From Ciona savignyi (lineage: Eukaryota; Chordata; Ascidiacea; Phlebobranchia; Cionidae): 64,000 nucleotides of DNA. Made by a program: the position numbers and the translations under genes. Numbering within the stretch: the stretch's first letter is position 1; each line of letters starts with the position of its first letter. This document shows positions 1 to 11,166 of the stretch, in pieces. The DNA is taken from assembly GCA_000149265.1 (NCBI GenBank), contig CH003206.1, forward strand, positions 518,461 through 582,460, read 5' to 3'. The notes beneath the pieces were generated by a model that did no database searches, was not told the origin of the DNA, and saw only the letters and a list, made by a program, of their open reading frames with translations.

Positions 1-279
1 TAGAGGTTATTCTGGAAATGCAGGTAAGAATGCCTGAAAAGGCAAATCCGCTTAATGCGTTATATAAATAAGTTTATTGTAGGGGGATTCACTTTTTCTT
101 ACCACAACGGGCGACACTTCACAACCTTGGACGTGGATAACGAATTTAACCCTCGTGGTAATTGCGCTACTGCAGGGCATGGTGCTTGGTGGTATGGTCG
201 TTGTTACCAATCAAACGGGAAGTACCTGAAATGCCAAACCACAAATGACCAAGCTGCAAGTTGGGCAACATTTCAATGA
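1..279 (+). pseudogene. 3' end of a broken chimeric FBG lectin gene (two last exons)
   Basis: The window opens inside an FBG exon (1-23, reading GYSGNA, donor GTAAG) followed by a last exon from about 83. The second exon reads FTTLDVDNE, GNCAT, HGAWWYGRCYQSN, the calcium site and second-disulphide region of a fibrinogen C-domain. Compared with the sister last exons at 37417-37664 and 49368-49615 it has compensating small indels at its start, a 6-base in-frame loss in the NLNGAYL segment, and a 16-base deletion near 275. That deletion shifts the frame and stops translation at 277-279, before the conserved [13 protein letters not shown] tail. The nucleotides coding for that tail are still visible downstream to about 311. 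The flank after it matches the flanks of the two chimeric genes, so this is probably the end of a third such gene. The rest lies outside the window. Confidence 0.8.
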
Positions 280-311
280 AATTCATTGAGATAAAATTCA
301 GACCGATATAA

Positions 312-1300
312 ATTTCTAACCAATCAGCTTCATATAACGTAAAACCGTGACATATACAGCAATGCGAATAGTATATTTTTTGGGTATAATATTGTTGTAA
401 AAATTGGCCCAACTGGTCAACAAATTTTGGTGTAATTTGCTGTAGATGTAAAACTAAACAACAAATAAAAAAGTAAGTATTTTCGTCCCGTCTCTTTGTG
501 TGTCCCCGTTTAATGAAAACTAGTAATCAAGAAAGTGAAACCTCCTTCGTACCATTGCCAATATAGCAATTGTAGACGCGGCTAAAGTTGGATAACCGCT
601 TAATATCACCGAAATATTGTACGGAACATAAACAAGTTTTTAAACGAAAAATGTAGAAAAACATTCAGCAAGAGACGTTGATTTCCGAAGCTTGTGATAT
701 ATTTGATGAAACGTGCGAAGAAAGAAAATTTGTTTAAGAAAAACGATATAAAATTCGTTATGTTATTTCGTCCACTGCAAAAACAACGGTAACAGAACGA
801 TTGATATTAGTTAAATTCACTAGTTTGTGCGGCAGAATAATTATAATGAGTTATTAGTGCTTCGCATTTTAACATATATGCATTTTGGTTGTATCAATCG
901 GGGAAAATAAGATTGGATTGATCTTCACACGCAGAATGTTTGGATTTGGAGTGATGGGGTGCAAGTCCAAACCGTCGTTCTGTGAGTTGGTTGTGTCATT
1001 ATTCCAATGACGTCTTCCCAGTCACGGCAAATGCACGTGATGAGCGCAGCTGCACCGCCGCGACTGTCAGGGGGATTCCCCGCCCGTAGGCGCTGCGTTC
1101 CTCAAGTACGCGCATCTTTCAAAATCAGAGCCACATAGCATTTCTGCCCATTTAATACTGCGTTACGATGAAAAACTTATACTACGGTCTACACAGATGT
1201 ATACTGCTATAAACATTAGGCAATGTAAATGTTAGTTTGTTGCATAAAATTAAACGTTTTTATGAAACAATAGTTAATTAGTCATTTGGTAGAAAATAGT
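312..1300 (+). repeat. Duplicated downstream flank, shared with 37665-38650 and 49616-50950
   Basis: This non-coding stretch is closely similar to the sequence after the chimeric genes at 37664 and 49615. It includes a poly(A) signal context near 466 (AATAAAAAAG) and a GC-richer block around 900-1150. That block has three copies (also about 38200-38460 and 50560-50800) and contains the shared words CACGTGATGAGCG and CCGCCGCGACTGT. I see no convincing gene in it. Confidence 0.75.
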
Positions 1301-1667
1301 TAGGTCAAAATGCAAAGAGATAATTTGTACATAAACATGGTTAATGAAGTAGAAAGTATGATCACTACACAAACAATTTTAAGGAAGAGATTATCTTTAT
1401 AAAAGTTAGAAAATGCACTCCTATAAACGACATATTACATCACTTGACGTCATACCTAGTTCCTTTTTCCCAAATTTAAAGATTCTTTACTTAAAATGGA
1501 CTGCCTACACACTTATTACTCTGTTTGTAGTACGCCAACTGAAAGCGATTAATTGACAACTAAATATCCATAATGTGAAAGCGTTTAAGGTTTTTAAATT
1601 TTTGTTTAAGGTTTTTAGATTAAAAAATCCGACGCACTTAACCGCCACACTAACTGGCCGGACATGT

Positions 1668-1850
1668 TAGATTAAATATTTTGAACATAGAAACAATATA
1701 TCATAGATTTAAAATTTTAGACATAGAAACAATATATCTGAGATTAAATATATCAAACATACAAACACTATATCTTAGATTGAATATTTTAACTTAGAAA
1801 CAAAATATCTTAGATTAAATATTTTTAACTTAGAAACAATCACCCCATTC
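1668..1850. repeat. Short tandem repeat, about 35 bp x 5
   Basis: Five degenerate copies of an AT-rich unit beginning AGATTAAATATTTT and containing GAAACAATATATC follow each other. From 1851 to about 2990 I recognise nothing except local AT-rich sequence and a small inverted stretch around 1870-1980 (two copies of TTAGCGCTTC facing related words). Confidence 0.7.
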
Positions 1851-2997
1851 GTCAAAACTTAGCCGCAATGAAGCGTCTAGATTAGGAAATCTTAGCGCTT
1901 CGAAGCGGCCTGTATTATAATCTGGTAATACAGATTACGGGCTTAGCGCTTCATTCGCTAATCTTATAATACGGCTAAAGTGTAGTCGCAAGGCAGTATT
2001 AAAACTTTTAAAATAGTTTTTAGGTATTAGCGATGGATTTGTTATTTAAAAAAAATCGTAGGCTTGAGTTATGTAGTATACTATATATTGATTAATATAT
2101 TAATTATATATAGGATTTTCTTTCTTTTAGTGATTTCATTGGCGGTTTTTAGTTTGCTATCTAGATGGCGTATAACCAATTAAGACCTCTATGACCGGCA
2201 GGATGTGACGAGTGGTACCCTCCATGAGTCATTGTTTTTAAACGAGTGTTTTGCTGAGTAACAATGGTGGTGATTCCCCAATGTTTGTTTTGTTGAAAGC
2301 AGCATGTGCTAGGCTGCGCGCCGGTGTTCTCGTTTAGCTGTAAAGTTTTGTAATCGTGGAGCAGTGCTTTGTAAAATAAAGGTGTTGAATGTGCATCTGC
2401 TAGCTGTTTTGTTGGAAAAAAGTTGCCGATGTACGAAGGGGTATGGGCTCAAAATTTTTAAACAAAATTTTGTAGGGTTTTGAGTTTAGGTTGCAGATCC
2501 AAGCTTCAATTTTAAATTCTGAAAAAATCTAAGACTTCCTATGTCAGGATTTTGAGTGACAGTCGTTTTTGTGAGGTCAGTTTGCATTGGAGAGATAGGG
2601 AAAATATTTAGTTGAACGCCTCCTCTAGCCTAAGCAGGCCCAATAAAAAGTGTAGATATCAGTACTGCTCTACCCAATTTACCAATATCTGTACCTGTAA
2701 ACATAATCTGTGTTGTATGGCGGTCTTTTATAATGTAGTAGCAACATATAGCTGTGTTAGGGAGGGGGTATTTGCAAGGTGTAGATAGGGGGTGAGGGTT
2801 TCCTGTATTCGCAGCTTAGGCTTATCAAGTATGTTTTATAATTTGCGATTTGTTTCATTACATGTGTTAATTATCGTCATATTTTTAGTTTTACACCAGT
2901 CTGGTGCACCTGCAGAATTTATTACATCATCATAAAAGCACTCCAAAGTTCGACCGGTAATCAACAAAAACCCCTATACGACCACCACCCCTAGATA

Positions 2998-3290
2998 CGT
3001 CCGACCGGTTAGTCTGGTCGTTTAGTGCGACGCCTTTCAACCAAAAGGTTGCAAATTCAAAACTAGGCGCCAGCTAGTCGGCTGTGTTCTTGGGCAAGGC
3101 ACTCAACGGATATTGACTGAACCCAGCAGAATAATAGTTTCTACCAAATTAAAAGAACACGTCTATCATACACAACACACCACAATAGCTGCGGTAACAC
3201 CACGGTGGGTGTGAGATGATCTAGCGATTGACTGTGTGTTAACGCTCTTGGTTTTTCCATTCACAGGGATAAACCTGAATATCCTATCCT
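2998..3290 (+). repeat. tRNA-derived SINE-like element
   Basis: The most complete copy of a roughly 290-bp dispersed repeat. Its 5' part resembles a tRNA promoter: an A-box-like TTAGTCTGGT and, in other copies, a B-box-like GGTTCGAAAC. The body then has the landmarks GTGTTCTTGGGCAAGGCACT, AACCCAGC, ATACACAACACA, GTGTGTTAACGC and a 3' end near GGGATAAAC...TATCCT. Other copies are listed separately. The tRNA origin is inferred from the box motifs; no structure was computed. Confidence 0.65.
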
Positions 3291-3297
3291 AAATAGA

Positions 3298-4185
3298 TTT
3301 ACAACCTTTACCCCCATTCCCCATATAATTTTACGACCACCACCCCCATAAATAGATCTACGAATACTACCCCCATATAGTTCTACGCCACTACTACCAT
3401 ATAGATCAACGACCCCCCTATATAGATCTGGAACCACCACGCCCCAGCACTTACATATATTGATCTATGACCACCACCCCCATATATAGATCTACGACCA
3501 CCACCCCCGTATATAGATATACGGCCGCAACCCCCATATATAAATCTACGACCACCACCCCCATATATAGATCTACGACCACCACCCCCATATATAGATC
3601 TACGACCACCACCCCCATATATAGATCTACGACCACCACCCCCATATATAGACATACGACCACCACCCCCATATATTGATCTACAACCACTACCACCATA
3701 TAGATCTACAACCACTACCTCCCTATATAGATATACAACCACCACCCTCATATATAGATATACGACCACTACCACCGTATATAGATCTACAACCACTACC
3801 CCAATATAGATCTGCGACCACCAGCCCCATTTATATATTTGCGACCACCACCCCCAATCCCCCATATAGATATGCGACCACCACCCCCATTTATATATCT
3901 AAGACCACCACCCCATGTATAGATCTACGACAACCACACCCATATATAGATCTATGATCACTACCCCCATATATATTGATCTACGACCACCACACCCATA
4001 TATAGATCTATGATCACTACCCCCATATATATTGATCTACGACCACCACCCCCATATATAGATCTACGACCACCAACCCCTCTATGTAGATCTAGAACCA
4101 CCACGCCCCACCACCCACATATATTGATCTATGACCACCACCCCAAAATATAGATATACGGCCACCACCCCCATACAGTATAAAC
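3298..4185. repeat. 27-bp minisatellite array
   Basis: About thirty copies of a 27-base unit made of TATATAGATCTACGA followed by CCACCACCCCCA. They vary by single substitutions and small indels, and the most uniform block is about 3530-3680. A unit length divisible by three explains the open frames on both strands that repeat nine-residue peptides; these are not genes. The array directly abuts the 3' end of the SINE copy before it. Confidence 0.9.
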
Positions 4186-4329
4186 CTAAGGGTGACGTCA
4201 CCGACCAAGGAATCAAGAGCTTTATTGTGAAAAATGGCGCATCTAGTGTGCAGATAAAAGGGGGATATACGTCATTGAAATGGAATATTCTATGTCAACA
4301 GTTCTCTTCACACCTATTGTACACGATAT

Positions 4330-4460
4330 TCACGTTTATCCCCATAAGTGGGGAAACTGAATTTAAGAAACGTGTAAATCATACACAACACACTGCAATG
4401 GCTCCGATAATCTGACGGTTGGCACGAGGTAATCTGACGATTGCGAATGGAAAAACGTTG
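4330..4460 (+). repeat. Rearranged SINE fragment
   Basis: Contains the words ATCATACACAACACACTGCAA and GCACGAGGTAATCTGACGAT, shared with the 3' half of the SINE family in this window. The order is disturbed and the 5' tRNA-like part is missing. Confidence 0.55.
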
Positions 4461-4524
4461 GTCACCAAAACCATTTTTATATAGAGATCGATGTATGAAT
4501 TGGTGGACTTACCGGCCAAACGAC

Positions 4525-4835
4525 CTAGAACGGTTAACGCGACCGATACATATGCAGTATGTGTGGCTGAATGCTTCGCATGACCGATTTATATACAGCA
4601 TGCGTGGCCGAATGGCCAGCATGACAAATTCATATAACGATCTATATGTATAAAAACGGTCTTGGCCACATTATTATTTCGAAACTTAGCCATTAAAAAT
4701 AATAAAAACCTGCCCCACAGCATTTGTTTTACCGAGCCAAGTTCCAAACCCGTGATAGGCTTGTCACTTGGACCGTTTTTGCATAGAAGTCGGTATACGT
4801 ATCGGTCGCGTTAACCATTCGGGCCACATCAGACC
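4525..4835. repeat. Foldback (inverted-repeat) element
   Basis: CGGTTAACGCGACCGATACA at about 4531-4550 faces its near complement TATCGGTCGCGTTAACCATT around 4799-4820. GTGGCCGAATGGCC-type words are also repeated inside. A related word set appears near 58800 and 59040 (AACGCGACCGATTCATATA). A MITE-like foldback element is the simplest reading. Confidence 0.5.
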
Positions 4836-4916
4836 GTGCAACATGTTCCCCAGCAAGAGACGACCGTTGATGACGACATAGAGTACGACTTAAGTGGCAC
4901 GATGACCTACATCCAG

Positions 4917-5333
4917 TTGATGACGTCAAAGACGAGCAGGAGAGAAGAGATAGATGGAGCAAAGAAGAGAAAGAGATGTTAGAGAAGTCAGTGGAGCATC
5001 ACGTTCGTAAGTTGTTTGTTTTAAGTTTTTTTTATTTTTAAGTTAAGTATCGAACACATTAGCTCGTTGCTGTGACTAATTTTGTGCGGTTTTGGTATAC
5101 GATGGCGCTAACCATTTGGCCATATGTTTTTGTTGTTTTGAAACTAAAATAATTTCGCATGTTTGACCAAATCTCGTCCACCTACAGCTGAGGAGCCGCA
5201 TGATAGCGCACATCATAAAGAAGTTCATCCTCTTGTTCATCTTGATCCGGAAGAAAGGGAGCCGGAGCTGATGGACCCGAAAAAACACGCCGACTTCGAG
5301 CATCACGACTTCCAACATTCCTATGAATTCTAA
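4917..5333 (+). CDS. Two putative terminal exons of an unrecognised gene
   Basis: Candidate exon 4917-5006 (acceptor CATCCAG, donor GTAAGT) reads DDVKDEQERRDRWSKEEKE and ends VEHHV. Candidate exon 5188-5333 (acceptor CCTACAG) continues in phase 1 as PEEPHDSAHHKEV, then LDPEEREPELMDPKKH, and ends FQHSYEF before TAA. Both lengths fit phase-1 junctions exactly and the joined peptide is uniformly acidic and His/Glu/Lys-rich, unlike the noise around it. I do not recognise the family. The composition recalls ER-luminal or calcium-handling proteins, but no retention signal of the usual type is present. No upstream exon or start codon could be assigned, so this may be a gene 3' end or a relic. Confidence 0.4.
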
Positions 5334-6600
5334 TCCGCCATTTTCGCGACTTTCGCCGACGGTTTAGATCGCTCTGAATCGATTGACGACGTCATATACT
5401 CCCCACAAATGGATTTCAATTGTTCGACTGTCAACTTTACGCCGTTCGGTGAAATTTTCCGAAACTATAAACTTGTACTCAGTTGTTTGGCCGCTAGGTA
5501 GCGTTACAGAGCTAGTGACGTCACTCATATTTTTACGCGCTAAATAAAATCTGGTAGAAAGGGTTTCAACATTATTTCCTCAAAAAGAGGCTATTTATAA
5601 AAAAAATGCCTGAAAACGTATGACACTTCGTACATTCCATCGAAGCGTTGATTATCACTATGACGACATAATATAGCGCAAAGAGCAGGCGCCGAAGAGC
5701 CATAAACGGACAGCTAGCCCGATACACCGGGCAAGTCAATCCGAATAAGTTGATAAACCGAAGATTAAAAGTATTTTTTTTGTTTGGTGCCTTTAGTTAT
5801 TTGTATAAAAATAATGGAATAGGAAAAAGGTCGGCAACACCTGGCACGCGTGATATAAGGTGTGTTTATGGCTTGCCGCATGATTTGACGCGCACGCAAA
5901 ATCAGTTTTATAAGCATGTGCAAACTCAAACTTTCCATAGTATATCCAAAAAATTAGCGTGTCATGCATTGAAGTTTTGGTACAAACGAGAATGGATAGT
6001 GGAAGAGACCAGGGCTCGTTTATAGTGAATTCACGGCTTGTGTAATATGTTTTTGCGCATTATATTAAGTTTTGTTAAGATTGTTGAAATAATCATTTAA
6101 GGCATACACAGCTGTGCTTGTTCCAAAATTGTTGCCTTAAATTCTTCTGGCCTGTCAATCAGCTTTTATATCCGCACCGATCTTTCCTATAACCCTTTCC
6201 ACATTAATGCCATAGATGAAACTGACTTGTTTCCTTTCCGGGCATGTCTAATCAATCAGTTAAGCTGTATGTATTGTACTGTCTCAGATTATAATCTAAG
6301 AATAAAGATCATGTTTAAAAAGTTGGATTGTGAGTTATTAAACTTTTGCGTGGGGACCGCAAGGACAGATCTAGTGCCAACAATAGGCGAAAATATGCTC
6401 AAAATACAACACCCAACGGTTATATGGCCAGGTGGTTACTAAGTAAATTCTAAACTCAAATTTCATTTATAGCTAAATTTTTGGCCGTTATATGTAGCCC
6501 ACATTGATAACTTATAATGTGAACACTTATAATATTCCATTTTGACCAGTTACAATATACACTAACTCAACTGTAAACGAACAATTTAAGACATATATGT
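5334..6600. other. No recognisable gene
   Basis: An open frame at 5750-6025 has no recognisable motif and uneven composition. I see no splice-consistent exon set or repeat family here. Confidence 0.4.
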
Positions 6601-6604
6601 TATG

Positions 6605-6800
6605 TATAAACATTAGAGGATAGGAAAGGATGTTAATGTTTATCACCGTAAATGGAAAAAACGAAGGGAGTTAACACACGGAAAATCGTCATGCCACCTC
6701 GCGCACACCGTCGGGTTATACCGGAGCTATTTCAGTGTGATTGTATGATTTACGGTTCAGGCAATTTCCGATAAGTGTCTTGACCAAGGACAAAACATTT
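6605..6800 (-). repeat. SINE-like copy (minus orientation, truncated)
   Basis: Reverse-orientation copy of the SINE family: GGAGTTAACACACGG, CGGGTTATACCGGAGCTAT and TTCAGGCAATTTCCG match the family 3' half and middle. The tRNA-like end is missing. Confidence 0.6.
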
Positions 6801-7139
6801 CGAAAGTTCATCCAAAAGTTGATTTGGTCTATGATAGCTACGACGAATTGCTATATGAATATTAAAAGAAAAACCGGCAGGTTTATTAACCAGGGAATAT
6901 ATTAATATATTATTTATAATTATTTCACTAAATTTTGATGGTGAAACGCCACTTAAACAGTAAATTGCAGATTATACCTTATACTGGAAGTACATACAAA
7001 TAATGTCCAACTTATATTCGTTATTCTATCATTATTTTTATTCGTTATTTTTTCAACGTAATGAAATACCAAAATACACTTTAAAGACACGATTGAAATT
7101 ACAAAAACTTGTAATATATAAGAATTTATAACATTATTT
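6795..7139 (-). repeat. 3' flank of the 7140-9461 gene, shared with 10455-11166
   Basis: The block from ATTTCGAAAGTTCATCC through GGTTTATTAACCAGGG closely matches 10462-10560. The downstream flanks of the chimeric gene (7140-9461) and of the ficolin gene (11167-14471) therefore share ancestry. No coding signal is seen. Confidence 0.65.
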
Positions 7140-9461
7140 TTAAATCGGCCTGAATTTCATCTCAATAAACTTCAATGAATATTGTGTGCCGTGAAATGTA
7201 AACCAACTTGAAGCATGGTAGGTTGTAGTTTGGCATTTTAGATAAGCCCCGTTCAAGTTAGAATGGTAACAATTAATATACCACCAAGCTCCATGTGCTA
7301 AGACGGCACAATTACCCACGTTTAAATCGTTATCAACATCCTTGGTTGTAAAGTGACTTCCACTTTGGTAAGAGAGCGAATCTCCTACAATGCAAATTTC
7401 GATATAACGCATTAAGAGATTACGATATGGCGAATACGACTGGCATTCTTAGTAATTCAAGCCAAATAGCACTCAGCCCCCTTTCAGATATGCGTTGTAA
7501 GATAAAAACTTGTCGCCGGCTACTTGATTGTGTTCTGGGGTTTGGCAAATAACAAACGGCAGACCGATAAAACGCATTTAATTATAGGTTCTACTTAAAC
7601 TTAAGGGCAGTTCAGTTATATACAACACACTTCGATAGTTCCGTTAACCAACGGTAATCTAATGATTGCCCGTGTGTTACCAGCTCTTGCGCTTTTTTAT
7701 TAACGGGGATAAATTAAAAATCCGAGTCCCTACCTGCGTTTCCAGAGTAACCTGACACTTTCAAGAAATAGTTTTCAGCAACGGAGCCGACGAAAAATGA
7801 ACTGAAAAAGTGATTTACATATTTAGCGCTGAATACCAGTTTTTGACATTCTTACCTGTACTTTGCAAATTTTGTAACGTTTTCACAATCTTCCAATTCG
7901 ATTCTTAATTCATAAGCTTTAGTTGCAGTCAAATCATGGATATTATCTAATCCTATATAAAGTTTAATTAGTAACTAAAATAGAGTTATTATATTTGAAT
8001 ACCCCACTTTTACCTAACCAAAATTCATTACTAAGGTTCCCAAACGTTTCTTGATATTCAGCCCACGTTCGATAGAAGTTTTCTGAACCGTCGGTACGTC
8101 TTTGAAATACCTAAACAGTTTTTTAATTAGGTGTTAATAAATTTACAAAATATAAATAAATCTCCACCAACCAGCCAACCGCCATCGTCAGTGGTCTGAT
8201 CGCAGTAAACTTTTAAAGTTTTATTATTTCTCGGGTTGTTAATGCTGTATATTCCACTTTGGTTGTGTCCTGCCCGCAACGCATCTTTGCATCCTTTAGA
8301 TACATTAACGTCAAGAAAATTGTGCAACAAAGCATAAATTTTACAGAAAATTTAACTGAACACCATTGCCAAATGATTTAGAATACAAAACCCAAAACGT
8401 TCAATAATTCCACGGACCGTGAAAAATAGGACAATCTGCTACGCTGCATGTCATAGAATCGACCGAATGACCAACACAATCTTCGCTGACAACCGAATCT
8501 ACCGTGTCTTCAATGCATTGACGCGTACGTCTAGTAACACCACTTCCACACGTTACTGAACATGCGCTCCATGTTTGCCAACTCCACCAAGAATAAGCTG
8601 TAGATTGGTTTGTATATGTTTTGTCACGGAAAGCCCGTTATTTCCCCGGAAATCGTGTCATTGCCCCGCACCACCCGTTGGGTTATCCAAGAAGTTGCAG
8701 TGCGCTACATATTATTGAAACGTTCTTTCGGTTTTAGTAAAAAGTAATCAATCCATTTAGTCCTCCAATTGCCTTGCAAGAACTCAAATGACCAACTACC
8801 TGCCAACTTCAAAAATCCGAAACCTTTTGGCTGAAAATACTTTGGTTATACATATCAAATATGATGTATAGGAAACATGAATGCTGGTTGTGCAATTTGT
8901 TAGGTATATAAAACTAATACCCTTTAATTCAAATTAAGCATTTGGAGAAATCACAGACAATCATCAGTCTTTTCGATAATATTTATGTATTTTCCTACAA
9001 GACACACATTGTCACACTACACGTCCAGCAATTATTGGTTCTTAGCTGTGCCTAGGTTTTGCACTTTTTATTACTAACCTTCGAAATATACCATCCAATC
9101 CACAATAAGATGAGATTGCCAGCCTGTAGACTGGTCAGTTCGCTTCACTTCAATCCAAAATCCGGAAGAATCAACATCTCCCACTGTTACATTAAATTTG
9201 TGTGGTAGAGTTGTATTGTAGGTCGTAACTGATGCTTTGACGACAATTGGTACATAATTCAAGCACTTAAAGTAAGATACAAATACCCTTTTCGCAGGGG
9301 AATTCGAATTAGAGTAAAGCTCAGTACGACCTTGTTGAGGTGCCAGCTCTGCTATACAATGGATTGGCTTTAAAATCACAAAATTCAATAGTTTGAAATG
9401 ACTTACGTGATACAACAACGTTTAAACTACAGACACCGACAAACAGACCAAACAGTTTCAT
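7140..9461 (-). CDS. Chimeric secreted lectin: H-type lectin + TSP1 + fibrinogen C-domain
   Basis: Eight exons (minus strand): 9461-9407, 9351-9079, 8597-8418, 8293-8172, 8110-8014, 7952-7856, 7801-7734, 7384-7140. They join without a stop to 378 residues. Exon 1 encodes a signal peptide (MKLFGLFVGVCS). Exon 2 is an H-type lectin domain (SYFKCLNYVP, SSGFWIEVKRTDQ, HLIVDW), the family of discoidin C-termini and snail agglutinin. Exon 3 is one TSP1 repeat (WSWQTWSACSVTCGSG, six Cys). Exons 4-8 are an FBG domain with IYSINNPRN, VYCDQTT, the calcium motif DVDND and HGAWWY. All splice phases match the copy at 35603-37664. Intron 2 holds an old SINE 3' fragment (about 8640-8790) and the last intron another SINE piece (7500-7720). 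Likely a secreted carbohydrate-binding immune protein. The ligand is unknown. Confidence 0.85.
7500..7720 (+). repeat. SINE-like copy inside the last intron of the 7140-9461 gene
   Basis: GTCGCCGGCTACTTGATTGT, ACAACACACTTCGATAG and TTGCCCGTGTGTTAC follow the family order. It explains why this intron is about 350 bp when the sister introns are about 60 bp. Confidence 0.65.
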
Positions 9462-10454
9462 GATCCTTAATTTAGATATTGGTAAACATTACAGCTGACC
9501 TGAAAAACTTTGTTATTAAATGATTACAAACTCGGTCGTATAGATTATAGAACATAGCCATTTGTTTTATATAAATTTATCAAAAGCATTGACTACGTTT
9601 AGATATATTATTAAACAGCGCTATATGTTACGAGTCTAGTAACACTATTCTTTTTGTTTAATATCGACACATGTTAGTGAGAATCGACATAGATACCAGA
9701 TCTGTTATCCGAAAAACTGAGGATGTTGATGACGTTGTATGAAGTCACAGAGGGCATAGTATCATTTGTGTACTGTCAACCAATAAACAAATTTAATACG
9801 AGATTGTTCTTACAATACTTTTTATTACAAAATAGTCATTAAAATAAAAGTATAAGCTTTTGCAATATTCATTAAGATTAGATGATTCCCATATGTAATA
9901 TAAACCGTTTCAGTGTAACAATAATAAAGTCCAAGATTAAAAGAGATACAAGGATTGTTTTTTTTGTGTTTTAAAATTAGACAGACAATATTCTAGGGAC
10001 TTACTGCATGGGTTTTAATAGACGATTGAATTTGAAGTCAACAAAATCTCTCAAATAGTCAGGCCCAAAATTATTTGTAGAGATCAGCTAAGTGAGATTG
10101 AAATATGAACATCAGTACTGATATTAAGAACAACATTTGTTTGCTGGTATATTATTTGTTAAATTAACGCACTAAAAAGTGCTGGAAAGTTTTATCGTAT
10201 CTTTTTAAACCGCTGTGGTGCTGCGTGGTTGATGCGAATAAAAGTACACATACCTAGGTCTCAAAAGGTTAATTATAAAAAGCACAGCTTTTCAAACACA
10301 AATAAACATGATTATTCCTGTAGCTGTAAAACTACACAGAAGGCTTATAAATAGGTAGTAGTCTCCAAACACAGTTGGGTTTCCGGAAATCGTATCATAT
10401 AATTAAATCTTTTTTGGCCCTTTCTACAGATTTTCGTAGCTTTTAAATTGTCGG
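9462..10454. other. Upstream region of the 7140-9461 gene; no gene seen
   Basis: AT-rich sequence with no exon or repeat that I can assign. It should contain the promoter of the chimeric lectin gene, but no clear core element decides its position. Confidence 0.4.
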
Positions 10455-11166
10455 AGGAATTTCGAAAATTCATCCAAAAGTTGGTTTGGTCTGATGCTAC
10501 GACTAATTCTTATATGAATATTAAAAAGAATACCGGAAGGTTTATTAATCAGGGAATATATTGTTGATGAATATTTCACTAAATGGTAATTGTAAAAACA
10601 CATTTAACCATTTAACCGTCTATTCCCGGCTATATCTCACAACGTAATTGTATACAAATAATGTTTCACAAACAGTTTTCATTCTTTTTTTTCTTTTAAT
10701 CGTTATTCTTTTAACATATCAAAATATCAAAATACACTTGAAAATGATGTTATACTTTCTTATATATAACAGTTTTTTATTATTTTAATCATGTCTTTAA
10801 ATCGGTCTGCATTTTATCTCAATAAACCTCAATAAATATTTTGAAACAGAACAGTAAATCAAGGGTAAACTATCTGATCTTGTCGAATTTGGTTACCTAA
10901 GCGAAACTCACGTGTAAGTTTGGGAAATATACAGTTGGTAAATTTTTAAAAACTTTAAACAAATTACATTGTAACATTTCTATAGAATTATATGTTAAAT
11001 ACTCTTACCCACAATTTCAATACTTTGTTCCAAACGTAAACTTTAAGAGTAATAAAACACGAACTCGACATTTTGCAATGCAACGGAATATCAATATACT
11101 AATCAATACGGAATTGTATTTTACACTATAATACACATTTTACTCCATGCATCTGCAATGTCGTTT

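Noticed and set aside
2998-3090. A functional tRNA gene
   Set aside because: The A- and B-box-like words belong to the head of a dispersed repeat found in about fourteen places; no cloverleaf could be read.
3383-3957. Open frames of 70-160 codons on both strands
   Set aside because: They are nine-residue periodic translations of the 27-bp minisatellite; all frames stay open because the unit length is a multiple of three.
3298-4185. CRISPR-like repeat array
   Set aside because: Units are contiguous, with no unique spacers, and the window is clearly eukaryotic.
5750-6025. 91-codon plus-strand frame
   Set aside because: No recognisable motif, signal peptide or splice partners; it may be chance in AT-rich DNA.
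8290-8335. Apparently lost acceptor of an FBG exon in the 7140-9461 gene
   Set aside because: The TTAG seen at the matching place in the 35603 gene is TTGA here, but both genes have a better in-phase acceptor AAAG just before GATGC, so the exon is intact.
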